Origin: Streptomyces longwoodensis
GTDB taxonomy: Bacteria; Actinomycetota; Actinomycetes; Streptomycetales; Streptomycetaceae
Length of the DNA: 64,000 nt
Assembly (NCBI RefSeq): GCF_001514125.1
Contig: NZ_KQ948550.1
Location: forward strand, 897,518 to 961,517
Direction of reading: 5' to 3'
Shown here one piece after another: positions 44,093 to 53,465 of this stretch. The translations under genes and the position numbers were made by a program. How positions within the stretch are numbered: position 1 is the stretch's first letter; each line of letters opens with the position of its first letter. The notes beneath the pieces were generated by a model, which was not told the DNA's origin, did no database searches, and was given only the letters and a program-made list of their open reading frames with translations.

Positions 44093-45156
44093 TGGCCTGG
44101 CCCGAGATCACCGTCGTCGTCACCGCGCGCGAGCGCTTCTCCGAGACCCGCACCGCCCTGGACCACCTCTGGAAACACACACCGGAGCCGTTCCGGCTCG
44201 TCTACGTGGACGTCAACTCCCCGGCCCCAACCGCCCGTCTCCTCGCCGAGGAGGCCCGGCTGCGGGACTTCACCCTGGTGCGCACCGATGCCTACGTCAG
44301 CCCCAACCGGGCCCGCAACCTGGGCGTGCGGTACGCGTCCGGCGAGTACGTCGTCTTCCTGGACAACGACGTGCTGCTGACCGACGGCTGGCTCACCGCA
44401 CTGGTCGACTGCGCCGAGGAAACCGGGGCCTGGGCCGTCGGCCCGCTCTACCTCCAGGGCCGTCTCGACGAGCGGACGGTGCACATGGCGGGCGGCGACA
44501 TGGAGTTCTCCGGTACGTGGGGGGAGCGCGCCTTCCAGCAGACCCAGCGGTACTTCCTGCGCAGTCTCGGCGAGGTGCCCGCCGAGGCACTGGTGCGTCA
44601 GCCGTGCGACATCATCGAGTTCCACTGCGCGCTGGTACGGCTCGACGCCCTGGAGCGGGTCGGCGGCATGGACGAGGGACTGCTCACCACCCGGGAACAC
44701 CTGGACTTCTGCCTGCGGCTCCTGGACGCCGGCGGCACGGTGTGGTTCGAACCGGCCTCCGTCATCAGCTACCTGGCACCGCCCCCGTTCCAGCCGGCCG
44801 ACCTGCCCTACTTCCTGCTCAGGTGGAGCGACGCCTGGACCCGGGACACCCTGAGGCACTTCGCGCACAAGCACGGCATCGCCCCCGACTACGTGGAACG
44901 GGTGGCGAAGACACGCAAGAGGCGCCAGCACCTGGTGCTGTCCTGGCTCGAACCGAAGCTGTCCGAGGTGATCGGCCGCGCTGGGGCGGGCCTCGCCCGC
45001 AAGGCGCTCGGCGCTGTCGAGCCCTTGGTCAACGACGTCCTGGTACGGGCGCTCACCCCGCGCGGCACCGGCAGACACCGCGTGGTGCACGCGCCCGACG
45101 CGCGTACCGCCGCCACCGACGGCGTTCCTGCCACTGGGGCCGGTACGGCCCCCTGA
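44092..45156 (+). CDS. family 2 glycosyltransferase
   Basis: A 354-residue GT2 enzyme. ITVVVTARERFSETRTALDHL begins the GT-A fold; RARNLGVRYASGEYVVFLDNDVLL holds the DxD-type nucleotide-sugar/metal motif (DND); EFHCALVRLDALERVGGMDE and EHLDFCLRLL give the acceptor side and catalytic acidic region (ED/EHLD). About 80 C-terminal residues after the catalytic domain are Ala/Arg-rich, without a membrane helix. With the GT-A-like protein upstream, the cluster has up to two sugar-transfer steps, but no deoxysugar genes are present. Confidence 0.85.
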   Translation: MAWPEITVVVTARERFSETRTALDHLWKHTPEPFRLVYVDVNSPAPTARLLAEEARLRDFTLVRTDAYVSPNRARNLGVRYASGEYVVFLDNDVLLTDGWLTALVDCAEETGAWAVGPLYLQGRLDERTVHMAGGDMEFSGTWGERAFQQTQRYFLRSLGEVPAEALVRQPCDIIEFHCALVRLDALERVGGMDEGLLTTREHLDFCLRLLDAGGTVWFEPASVISYLAPPPFQPADLPYFLLRWSDAWTRDTLRHFAHKHGIAPDYVERVAKTRKRRQHLVLSWLEPKLSEVIGRAGAGLARKALGAVEPLVNDVLVRALTPRGTGRHRVVHAPDARTAATDGVPATGAGTAP

Positions 45157-45205
45157 GGCTGTACCGGCGCCCCCACCACCGACAACGAAAGACGAGGAAC
45201 GCACC

Positions 45206-45757
45206 ATGACCCAGCCCACCGAGCGAGACCTGTACGTCGTCACCGGCATCTCGGCCAGCGGCAAATCGACCGTGGCCCGGCTGCTCGCCGACCGCCTCTC
45301 CCCGAGCGTCCTCGTCGAAGGGGACGTGCTGCGGGTCATGGTGCGCAACGGGCGCCAGGAGATGACGGCTGAGCGGACCGCGGCGGCAGTGGCCCAGCTC
45401 CACCTGCGCTACCGGCACGCCGCCCAGCTGGCCTCCTCCTACCTGCGCGAGGGCTTCCACACCGTGATCGAGGACGTGATCCTCGGCGACAACCTCGAGG
45501 TCTTCCTGTCCTACCTGCAGCGGACCGTACGGCTCGTGGTCCTGACCCCGGACGTCGAGGCCGTGCAGCGCCGCGAGTCCGGGCGCGACAAGGTCGCCTA
45601 CGGCTCCCGCTGGACCCTCGACCAGCTCGACGCGGTACTGCGCAAGGAGACCCCGCGGCTCGGCCTGTGGCTGGACAGCAGCGAGCTGACCGCGGAGCAG
45701 ACCGTCGACGAGATCCTGCGCCGCCGGGACGAAGCGGTGCTCCCCGCGACCGGCTGA
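45206..45757 (+). CDS. P-loop small-molecule kinase (possible self-resistance)
   Basis: A 183-residue nucleoside-kinase-like ATPase. Walker A is GISASGKST; then VEGDVLRVM, an Asp-containing VIEDVILGD, and an arginine-rich lid RRESGRDKVAYGSR. It resembles APS-kinase/chloramphenicol-phosphotransferase-like proteins rather than protein kinases. It could phosphorylate a sugar or cyclitol intermediate, or the final product as self-protection; the sequence does not decide. ATG at 45206 follows GACGAGGAA and a 49-bp gap, one of the few gaps in the operon. Confidence 0.75.
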   Translation: MTQPTERDLYVVTGISASGKSTVARLLADRLSPSVLVEGDVLRVMVRNGRQEMTAERTAAAVAQLHLRYRHAAQLASSYLREGFHTVIEDVILGDNLEVFLSYLQRTVRLVVLTPDVEAVQRRESGRDKVAYGSRWTLDQLDAVLRKETPRLGLWLDSSELTAEQTVDEILRRRDEAVLPATG

Positions 45758-45769
45758 GAACGCAACGGC

Positions 45770-45789
45770 GGCCCCCTTACCCGGGGGCC
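45770..45789 (+). promoter_or_regulatory. intra-operon hairpin between kinase and ACP genes
   Basis: GGCCCCC (45770-45776) pairs with GGGGGCC (45783-45789) around a TTACCC loop in the 83-bp gap, the largest gap of the operon. No T-run follows. It could be a partial terminator or an mRNA processing/stabilising stem. Confidence 0.5.
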
Positions 45790-45840
45790 CGGCGACCGCC
45801 TCTGATCAGCACCCGGCCCGCCCGACGACACGGAGACCTC

Positions 45841-46101
45841 ATGACGCGAGAAGCCGTTCTGGCCGAACTCGAGATACGGGTGCGCACCGTGCTCGGCACC
45901 CGGGTGGGACCGGAGCTGGCCCGAGACCTGCCCGCCGACGCCCGTTTCGACGAAATCGGCATCGACTCCCTGGACGTCGTGCTGGTCCTCGCCGAACTGG
46001 AGCAGCGCGACGCCGCCAACACCCTGACCGGCAAGGACCTACGGGAAGCCGCCGACTGCATTGACTCCCTCGTCCGCCACCTGGCCGAGCGTCATGGCTA
46101 A
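45841..46101 (+). CDS. discrete acyl carrier protein
   Basis: An 86-residue acidic carrier protein with the phosphopantetheine site GIDSLDVVLVLAELE (Ser in the DSL motif) and normal four-helix length. ATG at 45841 follows a GGAGACCTC sequence. It is directly followed by the ketosynthase gene, which starts inside its last codons (8-bp overlap), the usual ACP-KS pairing. It is distinct in sequence from the ACP domain of the TPP fusion, so the pathway has two carrier proteins, perhaps one for starter and one for extender or for the amide-forming step. Confidence 0.92.
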   Translation: MTREAVLAELEIRVRTVLGTRVGPELARDLPADARFDEIGIDSLDVVLVLAELEQRDAANTLTGKDLREAADCIDSLVRHLAERHG

Positions 46102-47317
46102 GCCCGAACCGTCCGAACCGGGAGCGGGCGTCACCGTCACCGGCGTCGGCGTACTGACCCCGGCGGGGCGAGGCGTCGACCCGCTGTGGCGGACTCTGTC
46201 GGCGGGCGGAGCACCCCCACGCCCGATCGAGCACTTCGACACCACGCAGGCCGGCACCCACCTCGCGCACTTCGTCCCGCACGAGCCCGGCCTCCCCGGA
46301 CCGGGTCACCCGGGCCGGATGGCCGCCCTCGCGACGGCGGCGGTCGCCGACGCGCTCGCCGACGCGGGAGCCCCCGGCGCGGGAACCGCACTGGTCATAG
46401 CCACCACCGATGAGACGGGCGCCGAGGTCAGTGCCCGGTGGGACGGCTGGCGAAGCAGCGGGACCACCCCGGCAGGGGTGCCGCTGGAAGAGCGCGTCGC
46501 CACCGCCTGCGGCCTGACCGGCCAGGCGGTCACCGTCGCCACGACGTCGGCGGCCGGGTGCGTGGCACTGGGCGTTGCCCGGCGGATGATCACGTCAGGC
46601 CGAGTGCGGCGGGTCGTGGTGTGCGGCGTCGACGTCATCACTGAGGCCGGCTTCTACGGTCTGGCCGCCCTGCGCACCCTGAGCCCCCACGGTTGCCGAC
46701 CTTTCAGCGCCGACCGGTCCGGCATCCGCATCTCCGAGGCGGCCGCCGCCCTGGTGATCGAGACGGACGCGCCGCAGAGGGGACGGATCCGGGGCCGTCT
46801 CGAAGGCGTGGCCGCCAACAACCTCGCCGCCCAGCCGGCGCGCCCCGAGGCCGAGGGAGTGGCGGCCGCCGTGCGCAGTGCCCTGCACCAGGCCGGCCGC
46901 CTGCCGGCCGAGGTGGACTACGTGAACGCGCACGCGGCCGGCACCCGGCACGGAGATGCCGCGGAACTGAGCGCGCTGCACCAGGTGTTCGGGGACCGGC
47001 TGATCCGGGACTTGCCTGTGGTCAGCTCCAAGGTCGCCATCGGCCACTGCCAGGGAGCGGCGGGTGTCGTGGAGGCGGTGGTCTCGCTCGCGACCCTGGA
47101 GCGCGGTGAGGTCCTGCCCACGCTCGGGCTGGCCTCTGTCGATCCGAGGTGGCGCGAGTACAACCTGGGCCAACGGCCCCCGGGCCGGCCGCCGGAGGTG
47201 GCCGTGTCGGTGTCCTGCGGGCTCGGCGGCGTGAACGCCGCGGTAGTACTCGGGGCGGCCCGTGCCCGGCCGAGCGGCAGTGACGCACGGCGGGAGGCGG
47301 ACGCGCATGCGGGCTGA
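46094..47317 (+). CDS. beta-ketoacyl-ACP synthase (KS)
   Basis: A 407-residue thiolase-fold condensing enzyme of the FabF/KS-alpha type. The catalytic triad is intact: Cys156 in TTSAAGCVALG, His280 in VNAHAAGTRHGD and His318 in SSKVAIGHCQGAAG. The N-terminal VTVTGVGVLTPAGRG is normal. It should condense an acyl starter with the extender loaded by the discrete AT. The gene overlaps the ACP gene upstream (8 bp) and a truncated KS-like gene downstream (11 bp). That arrangement resembles a KS/chain-length-factor pair. Confidence 0.9.
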   Translation: MAKPEPSEPGAGVTVTGVGVLTPAGRGVDPLWRTLSAGGAPPRPIEHFDTTQAGTHLAHFVPHEPGLPGPGHPGRMAALATAAVADALADAGAPGAGTALVIATTDETGAEVSARWDGWRSSGTTPAGVPLEERVATACGLTGQAVTVATTSAAGCVALGVARRMITSGRVRRVVVCGVDVITEAGFYGLAALRTLSPHGCRPFSADRSGIRISEAAAALVIETDAPQRGRIRGRLEGVAANNLAAQPARPEAEGVAAAVRSALHQAGRLPAEVDYVNAHAAGTRHGDAAELSALHQVFGDRLIRDLPVVSSKVAIGHCQGAAGVVEAVVSLATLERGEVLPTLGLASVDPRWREYNLGQRPPGRPPEVAVSVSCGLGGVNAAVVLGAARARPSGSDARREADAHAG

Positions 47318-48053
47318 CCGAGGTACCGGTGCCGGCCCGGTGCGGGTGATCGGGCTGACCCTGACGCGTGAGCAGGCGGTGCCCACCTCGGCTGACCAAG
47401 GCCTGCCGGTGCGGGACCAGGTACTGCCGGTGCTGCGCGCCACCGTGGCCGAGGCGCTGGCCGGGCTGCCGGACGCACCCGGGGAGACGGCAGTCGTCCT
47501 GGCGAGCCGGCACGCCACCTGGATCACCGCGGAGGCCATCCTGACCGCGGTCCGCGGGCCCGGTGCGCGCTGGCTTGATCCGCGCGCCTTCCTCCACTAC
47601 ACGCCGCACGCGCTGGTCTCGGCGCTCTCCATCGACCGCGGTCTCGACGGCCCGTCCGTCACCTTCTCGGGCGTCTCCGGCGGCGTCGACGCCTTCGGGC
47701 ACGGGGCCGATCTGCTCCGCCAGAGCGCCTGCGCCCGGGTGCTGGCGGTCGCGGTGGAGTGGCCCACGGCGCTGTCCGCCGCCGCCTACCCGGACACCGG
47801 TGCGGTGTCACTGCTCACGGTGGCCAGCGCCGTTCTCGACCCCCGCCCCGGCGGAGTCCAGGTCACGCAGTGGGGTCCCAGCCCGGCAGGATCCGACAGG
47901 CCGGGGGAGCGCGCCGCGCCCTCCGCGGTGGAACCCTTCCGCCTGGTCCGCCGGTACCGCGCCGAGCGGGCGCTGCAATGGACCATTCGGCAGGGCAGGT
48001 CGTCGGTGGGTTTCGAACGGCATCCGGACGACGGGGAGGACACCGATGTCTGA
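47307..48053 (+). CDS. truncated, Cys-less ketosynthase-like protein
   Basis: A 248-residue protein that resembles only the N-terminal half of a ketosynthase: FLHYTPHALVSALSIDRGLDGPSVTF precedes the nucleophile elbow, which here reads SGVSGGVDAFGHG without a cysteine. The second KS half with the two His residues is missing. It cannot condense by itself. As a partner of the adjacent KS it could act like a chain-length factor or scaffold. ATG 47307 follows CGGGAGG. The C-terminus (RRYRAERALQWTIRQG) is basic. It could alternatively be a decayed KS, but the coupled start and clean coding argue for function. Confidence 0.7.
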   Translation: MRADRGTGAGPVRVIGLTLTREQAVPTSADQGLPVRDQVLPVLRATVAEALAGLPDAPGETAVVLASRHATWITAEAILTAVRGPGARWLDPRAFLHYTPHALVSALSIDRGLDGPSVTFSGVSGGVDAFGHGADLLRQSACARVLAVAVEWPTALSAAAYPDTGAVSLLTVASAVLDPRPGGVQVTQWGPSPAGSDRPGERAAPSAVEPFRLVRRYRAERALQWTIRQGRSSVGFERHPDDGEDTDV

Positions 48054-49443
48054 ATCGTTGTATGCCTGGATCCGCCGGTGGGCGGAGCTGCGCCCGACGG
48101 CTACCGCGCTGGTCGACGGCCACTTATCGCTCGGCTACCGGGCCCTGGCCGAGGCAGTGGAGCGGACAGCGCACGGCCTGGACGTCCCCCCGGTGCCGGG
48201 ACATGTGGCGCCGCGCTGGGGCGTGCTCATGGGAAACACCGTCGCCGACGTGGTGCTCGTGCTGGCACTCGCCCGCGCCGGGCTCGCCCCCGTGCTGCTG
48301 GACCCTCGGAGCACCCCCGACGAGATCGCCTCAATGACCCGTATCGCCCGGCTTTCCGGCGTCCTGAACCCCGGCGCCGCGTCTGCAAGGTCCCAGCCCC
48401 TTCCCGCCGGGCCCCTCCCGGCCGCCGGCCGGCTGGCGCCCTTCGGCCTGGTGACCTCCGGCACCAACGGCCTGCCTAAGGTTGTGCGCCGGGACTGGGC
48501 GAGCACCCTCACGGTGTGTGCGTCCTTCGCGGACACGGCCGGTTACCGCCCGGATGACGTGGTCCTGTGCACCACACCCCTGCACCACAGCTACGCATTC
48601 GGTATCGCCCTGGTCTCCGGCCTGCTCTCCGGAGCGACCGTCGCACTGGCCCCGACACCCCCCAGCCCGGCCGACCTCGCCAACTGGATCGGGGAGTTGC
48701 GGCCCACCGTCATCCAGTCGGTGCCCTTCCTCTACCGGGTGCTCGTCCCCCGTCTGCCGTCGGTCGGCAATATTGCCCGGCTGTGCGTGTCGGCGGGGGA
48801 ACGGCTGGACGCAACGACGGCCGAAGCGTGGCGAGAGGCGTCCGGGACCTCGCTGAGCAACCACTACGGCGCCACCGAGAACGCCGTGATCACCCTGGCG
48901 GACCCCGGTGACGTGGAGTCGGTGGGCCGTACGGTGCCCGGCGTACGGGTTCGGATCGGGCACCCCGGCAACACCGGGCGCCCCACGGAGGGGGAGGTGT
49001 GGGTGCGCGGGCCCGGCCGGCACAGCCGCTACTGGGGCCAGAGCGCCCTTACCCGCGAGACGTTCACCGGCGGCTGGCAACGCACCGGAGACTGGGGGAC
49101 GTTGCTGCCGGACGGCCGGCTCGTGCTGACCGGGCGCCTCTCCCAGCGGCTGTCGGTGGCCGGTCGCAAGGTCGATCCGGTCGAGGTGGAAGCGGTGCTG
49201 CGCAGCCATCCGCAGGTGCAGGACTGCCTGGTCACCGGTCCCCCCGCGGGCAGCGCGGAGAGTGGCTTCTTTGCCTTTGTCGCCGCGAGCGGGGTGGGCG
49301 AGCTGGAGCTGCGCCGCTACCTCGCTGCCCGATTGTCCGCGTACAAGGTGCCCACGCGGCTGGTGCTGCGCTCCGAGCTGCCCCGGACCGGCACCAACAA
49401 GGTGCACACCGCCCGTCTGTGGCGGGAGCTGATGACCTCATGA
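48046..49443 (+). CDS. acyl-CoA synthetase / adenylate-forming ligase
   Basis: A 465-residue ANL-family enzyme that activates a carboxylic acid as the adenylate and passes it to CoA or a carrier protein. Motifs: VTSGTNGLPKVV (P-loop, with Asn replacing the usual Thr), SNHYGATE, RTGDWG, and GRLSQRLSVAGRKVDPVEVE; the catalytic Lys is in RTGTNKVHT. It is shorter than the usual 500-550 residues at the N-terminus. A rare TTA codon lies at 48124-48126 (codon 27), so expression should depend on bldA. Given a chorismate lyase in the cluster, 4-hydroxybenzoate is the obvious candidate acid. Confidence 0.9.
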   Translation: MSESLYAWIRRWAELRPTATALVDGHLSLGYRALAEAVERTAHGLDVPPVPGHVAPRWGVLMGNTVADVVLVLALARAGLAPVLLDPRSTPDEIASMTRIARLSGVLNPGAASARSQPLPAGPLPAAGRLAPFGLVTSGTNGLPKVVRRDWASTLTVCASFADTAGYRPDDVVLCTTPLHHSYAFGIALVSGLLSGATVALAPTPPSPADLANWIGELRPTVIQSVPFLYRVLVPRLPSVGNIARLCVSAGERLDATTAEAWREASGTSLSNHYGATENAVITLADPGDVESVGRTVPGVRVRIGHPGNTGRPTEGEVWVRGPGRHSRYWGQSALTRETFTGGWQRTGDWGTLLPDGRLVLTGRLSQRLSVAGRKVDPVEVEAVLRSHPQVQDCLVTGPPAGSAESGFFAFVAASGVGELELRRYLAARLSAYKVPTRLVLRSELPRTGTNKVHTARLWRELMTS

Positions 49444-49532
49444 CCGCGATCGACAAGCAGGACGGGGACGACAGGCATGACCAGTGGCACGGGGACGACA
49501 GGTGTGACGGGACTGAAGGAAGAAGCGCGCCC

Positions 49533-50582
49533 ATGAGCCTGACCGCCGGGGGACCCCGGTTCGATCCGGCGACGGCGCTCGGCTGGCACGACGTCGGCCT
49601 CGACGGACTGAGCTGCTTCCTGCGGTGCGTGGAGGCCGTACTCGCCCATCACGGCCGGTCCGCACGAGAGATCGCCGCGAGCCTGGCGACACCCCTCGAC
49701 CTGGCGCGCAGCGACACCGGTCGTGGGCCCTTCGGCGACTTCCCGGGATGCCGCCTGGAGTGGCGCACGATGCCCGGAGGCATTGGCTGGGACGAAGTCG
49801 CCACGCTCCTCGGCCAGCACCGATACCCCGTTCTCTCGCCCAACGGACGGCACTGGCCCGGGGACGAGTTCAACGGGGTCGCAGCGGCGCACCACCACAT
49901 GGTGCTGGCGGTACGGCTGGGCGACGGCGTCCTGGAGGTGCTGGACACCGACGCGTCGCCCGACGACGGCTTCCGCCGCTCGCTGCCGCTCACCGACTCC
50001 CTGCGCCGGGCCTTCGACCGGGTCGCGCTGATCGAACCACGTCCGGTACCGCAGGACGACGACCCGGCGGCCACGGCCGGACGGCTGCTCGACCGCAGTA
50101 CGGACCGGCTGGCCGCCGATCTGTCGGAGCTGGCGGGCTTCCGCTCCCTGTGGCTGCGCCAGCCGCTGCCCGAGACGCTCGCCCGCGGCCTGCACGTCTT
50201 CGTCCTCGGAGACGTGCAACCCCAGCTGTTCACCCTCGCCCGTGCGCTCGACTTCCAGGCGCCGCCCGAACTGCGCCCCGTGGTAGAGGCCTTGGAGACA
50301 GCGGCGAAGCGGGCGAAGAAGCTGGGCATCATGCTGACCGGGCTGCACCGGTTCCGCTCGCGTCAGGTGTACACGCTCTGCCTGGAAGAGTTCGAGGCGC
50401 TGGAAGACGCCCTGCACTCCGTCCTGGCCGCCCTCTCCGCGCACGCGGGACGAGCAGAGCCGCCGACCGCCCCGACTGAGCCCCGGCGGCTGGCCGACCG
50501 CCTCGCCGACGTCACCAAGTGGTCCTTCGGCCAACCCACGCAGGACACCCTCCGCTGGTTCACCACGCCGTACGCCGCCTGA
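49533..50582 (+). CDS. BtrH-like acyltransferase (C39-peptidase-like fold)
   Basis: A 349-residue protein resembling the butirosin BtrH N-terminal domain family, in which an acyl group is moved from a carrier protein to an amine. A Cys-His-Asp set is visible: Cys28/Cys32 in GLSCFLRCVEAVL, His120-122 in AAHHHMVLAV and Asp138/140 in VLDTD. The C-terminal 180 residues are helical. ATG 49533 is chosen because GGAAGAAG lies eight bases before it. ATG 49440 (ATGA with the ligase) would add a 31-residue leader built from a short DNA repeat with rare codons (AGG, AGA, TGT), so it looks less likely. The role inferred is amide formation between the polyketide-type acyl chain and an amino-cyclitol or amino-sugar. 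Confidence 0.7.
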   Translation: MSLTAGGPRFDPATALGWHDVGLDGLSCFLRCVEAVLAHHGRSAREIAASLATPLDLARSDTGRGPFGDFPGCRLEWRTMPGGIGWDEVATLLGQHRYPVLSPNGRHWPGDEFNGVAAAHHHMVLAVRLGDGVLEVLDTDASPDDGFRRSLPLTDSLRRAFDRVALIEPRPVPQDDDPAATAGRLLDRSTDRLAADLSELAGFRSLWLRQPLPETLARGLHVFVLGDVQPQLFTLARALDFQAPPELRPVVEALETAAKRAKKLGIMLTGLHRFRSRQVYTLCLEEFEALEDALHSVLAALSAHAGRAEPPTAPTEPRRLADRLADVTKWSFGQPTQDTLRWFTTPYAA

Positions 50583-50611
50583 CCCGCACCGCCCCCACTC
50601 AGGAGTCTGCC

Positions 50612-51879
<1,268 letters not shown>

Positions 51880-51883
<4 letters not shown>

Positions 51884-52623
51884 TGCCAACCACGGACGAG
51901 GACCGGCCGGTGGTGCGACAGGACCGCGTGGCCCTGGTGTGCGGCGGGAGCAGGGGGATCGGCCTGGCGACGGCCACACGGCTGCGGGCGAGCGGCCGGA
52001 AGGTGGCGGTGCTCTCCCGATCGGGCGGCGCCCCCGGAGACTTCCTGTCGGTGCGCTGCGACCTCACCGAGGCGGCCAACGTCGACGCGGCTGTGCGGGA
52101 AGTGGAGGACCGACTCGGGCCGGTGGAGGTGATGGTGGCCAACGCCGGCATCACCGACGACGCCCTCCTCGCCCGGACGTCCGAGGCGTCCTTCCGCGCG
52201 CTGGTGGAAGGCAATCTGCTCTCCGCCTACCACGCGGCCCGGCGCGTCGTACCCGGCATGACCGACCGCGGCTGGGGACGGCTCGTCTTCGTCTCCTCCG
52301 TCGCCGCGACCGTCGGTGTGGCAGGGCAGAGCGGCTACGCCGCGGCCAAGGCCGCACTCATCGGTCTGGCCCGCAGCCTCGCCCGGGAGGTGGCACCACA
52401 CAGCGTCACGGTCAACGTGGTCCTGCCCGGATTCGTGGAGACCGAGCTGACGCGGCGCGTACCGGAACGCGTCCGTGCCGGCATCCGAGCCCACGTACCG
52501 CTGGGCCGGTTCGGTGACAGCCGAGAGGTGGCCGCGACGGTGGACTTCCTGGTCGGAGAGCACGCCGGCTACATCACGGGTGCCCTGGTGCCCGTGGACG
52601 GAGGACAGGGAATGGGCTGGTGA
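51880..52623 (+). CDS. FabG-like ketoreductase (SDR)
   Basis: A 247-residue short-chain dehydrogenase. The nucleotide motif is CGGSRGIG, followed by NAGIT, catalytic Ser in VSSVAA and the YxxxK motif in SGYAAAKAA; the end GALVPVDGGQGMGW is typical of FabG. It most likely reduces the beta-keto group formed by the KS. The start is GTG 51880 or ATG 51883, overlapping the aminotransferase stop. Its own stop overlaps the methyltransferase start as GTGA. Confidence 0.92.
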
Positions 52624-53465
52624 ACGGCGCCGAAGTCGGCCACGGAGCCACCGGGTCCTACGGGTTCGACGGAGTGGCACCGCGCTACGACGGCACGCGC
52701 GGCGGCGAGGAGCGGGGCCGAAAGGTCGCCGCCCGGCTCGTGCCCTTCCTGGACCCGGACGCGCCCGTCCTGGACGTCGGCACAGGCACTGGTGTGGTCG
52801 GCCGGGCGCTGGTGGACTACGGGCACACCGTGTACGGGCTGGACCTGTCGCCCGCCATGCTGGTGCGGGCCCGGCAGCGCCTCGGCCCCGTGGTGGTCGC
52901 CGCGGACGCCGCCCGACTGCCGTTCCGGGCGGCGGCCTTCCGGCAGGCGGTCAGCGTGTGGGTGCTCCAGATGGTCGCGGACGCCTCCGCCGTGCTCGCC
53001 GAGGTCGCGCGGGTACTGGAACCCGGCGGCCGGTACGTGATCGCCTCCGGTGTGCTGCTGCCCGCCGACGACCCCATCGGCGTCGTGTACGAACAGGTCT
53101 GGCGGAACCTGGACGGCGACGGGCGGCGTGACGACCGCTCGGCGCGCCTGCGCCTGCTCGCACCCGGGGCGGGATTCACCGTGGAGCACACCGGCCGATT
53201 CGAACCGACGTACCACCGGCAGTCACCGGCCGAAGCGGCTGCCTTCCTGGAAAGCGGTGCGCCGTTCTTCCTGTGGGCCCTCGACCCCGCAGAGCGCGAG
53301 CGCGCCATCGCTCCCGCGGTCGCCGTGCTGAGGTCCATGCCGGACCCCGACCGGCCCCGCACCCGGCGAACACAGCGGGAGCTGGTCGTCCTCCGCAGAG
53401 ATCCGCAGTTCGGTGCAATGCGCCGTCCCGGACGCACCCGTACGGCAGAGGGAGCAGACACATGA
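52620..53465 (+). CDS. class I SAM-dependent methyltransferase
   Basis: A 281-residue methyltransferase of the UbiE/methyltransf_11 type: SAM motif LDVGTGTGVVGRAL, acidic motif II VYGLDLSPAMLVRAR, and motif post II AADAARLPFRAAAF. The C-terminal region contains a Trp/Phe-rich FFLWALD stretch; the last 30 residues are basic and poorly conserved in type. Target atom unknown; candidates are the phenol, the cyclitol nitrogen or oxygen, or a carbon. It begins on a GTG overlapping the SDR stop and ends on an ATGA. Confidence 0.88.
   Translation: MNGAEVGHGATGSYGFDGVAPRYDGTRGGEERGRKVAARLVPFLDPDAPVLDVGTGTGVVGRALVDYGHTVYGLDLSPAMLVRARQRLGPVVVAADAARLPFRAAAFRQAVSVWVLQMVADASAVLAEVARVLEPGGRYVIASGVLLPADDPIGVVYEQVWRNLDGDGRRDDRSARLRLLAPGAGFTVEHTGRFEPTYHRQSPAEAAAFLESGAPFFLWALDPAERERAIAPAVAVLRSMPDPDRPRTRRTQRELVVLRRDPQFGAMRRPGRTRTAEGADT

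Noticed and set aside
49440..49532. Earlier ATG (ATGA overlap) for the BtrH-like gene
   Set aside because: The added 31 residues come from a short repeated DNA motif and use rare codons; ATG 49533 has its own ribosome site. Not excluded.
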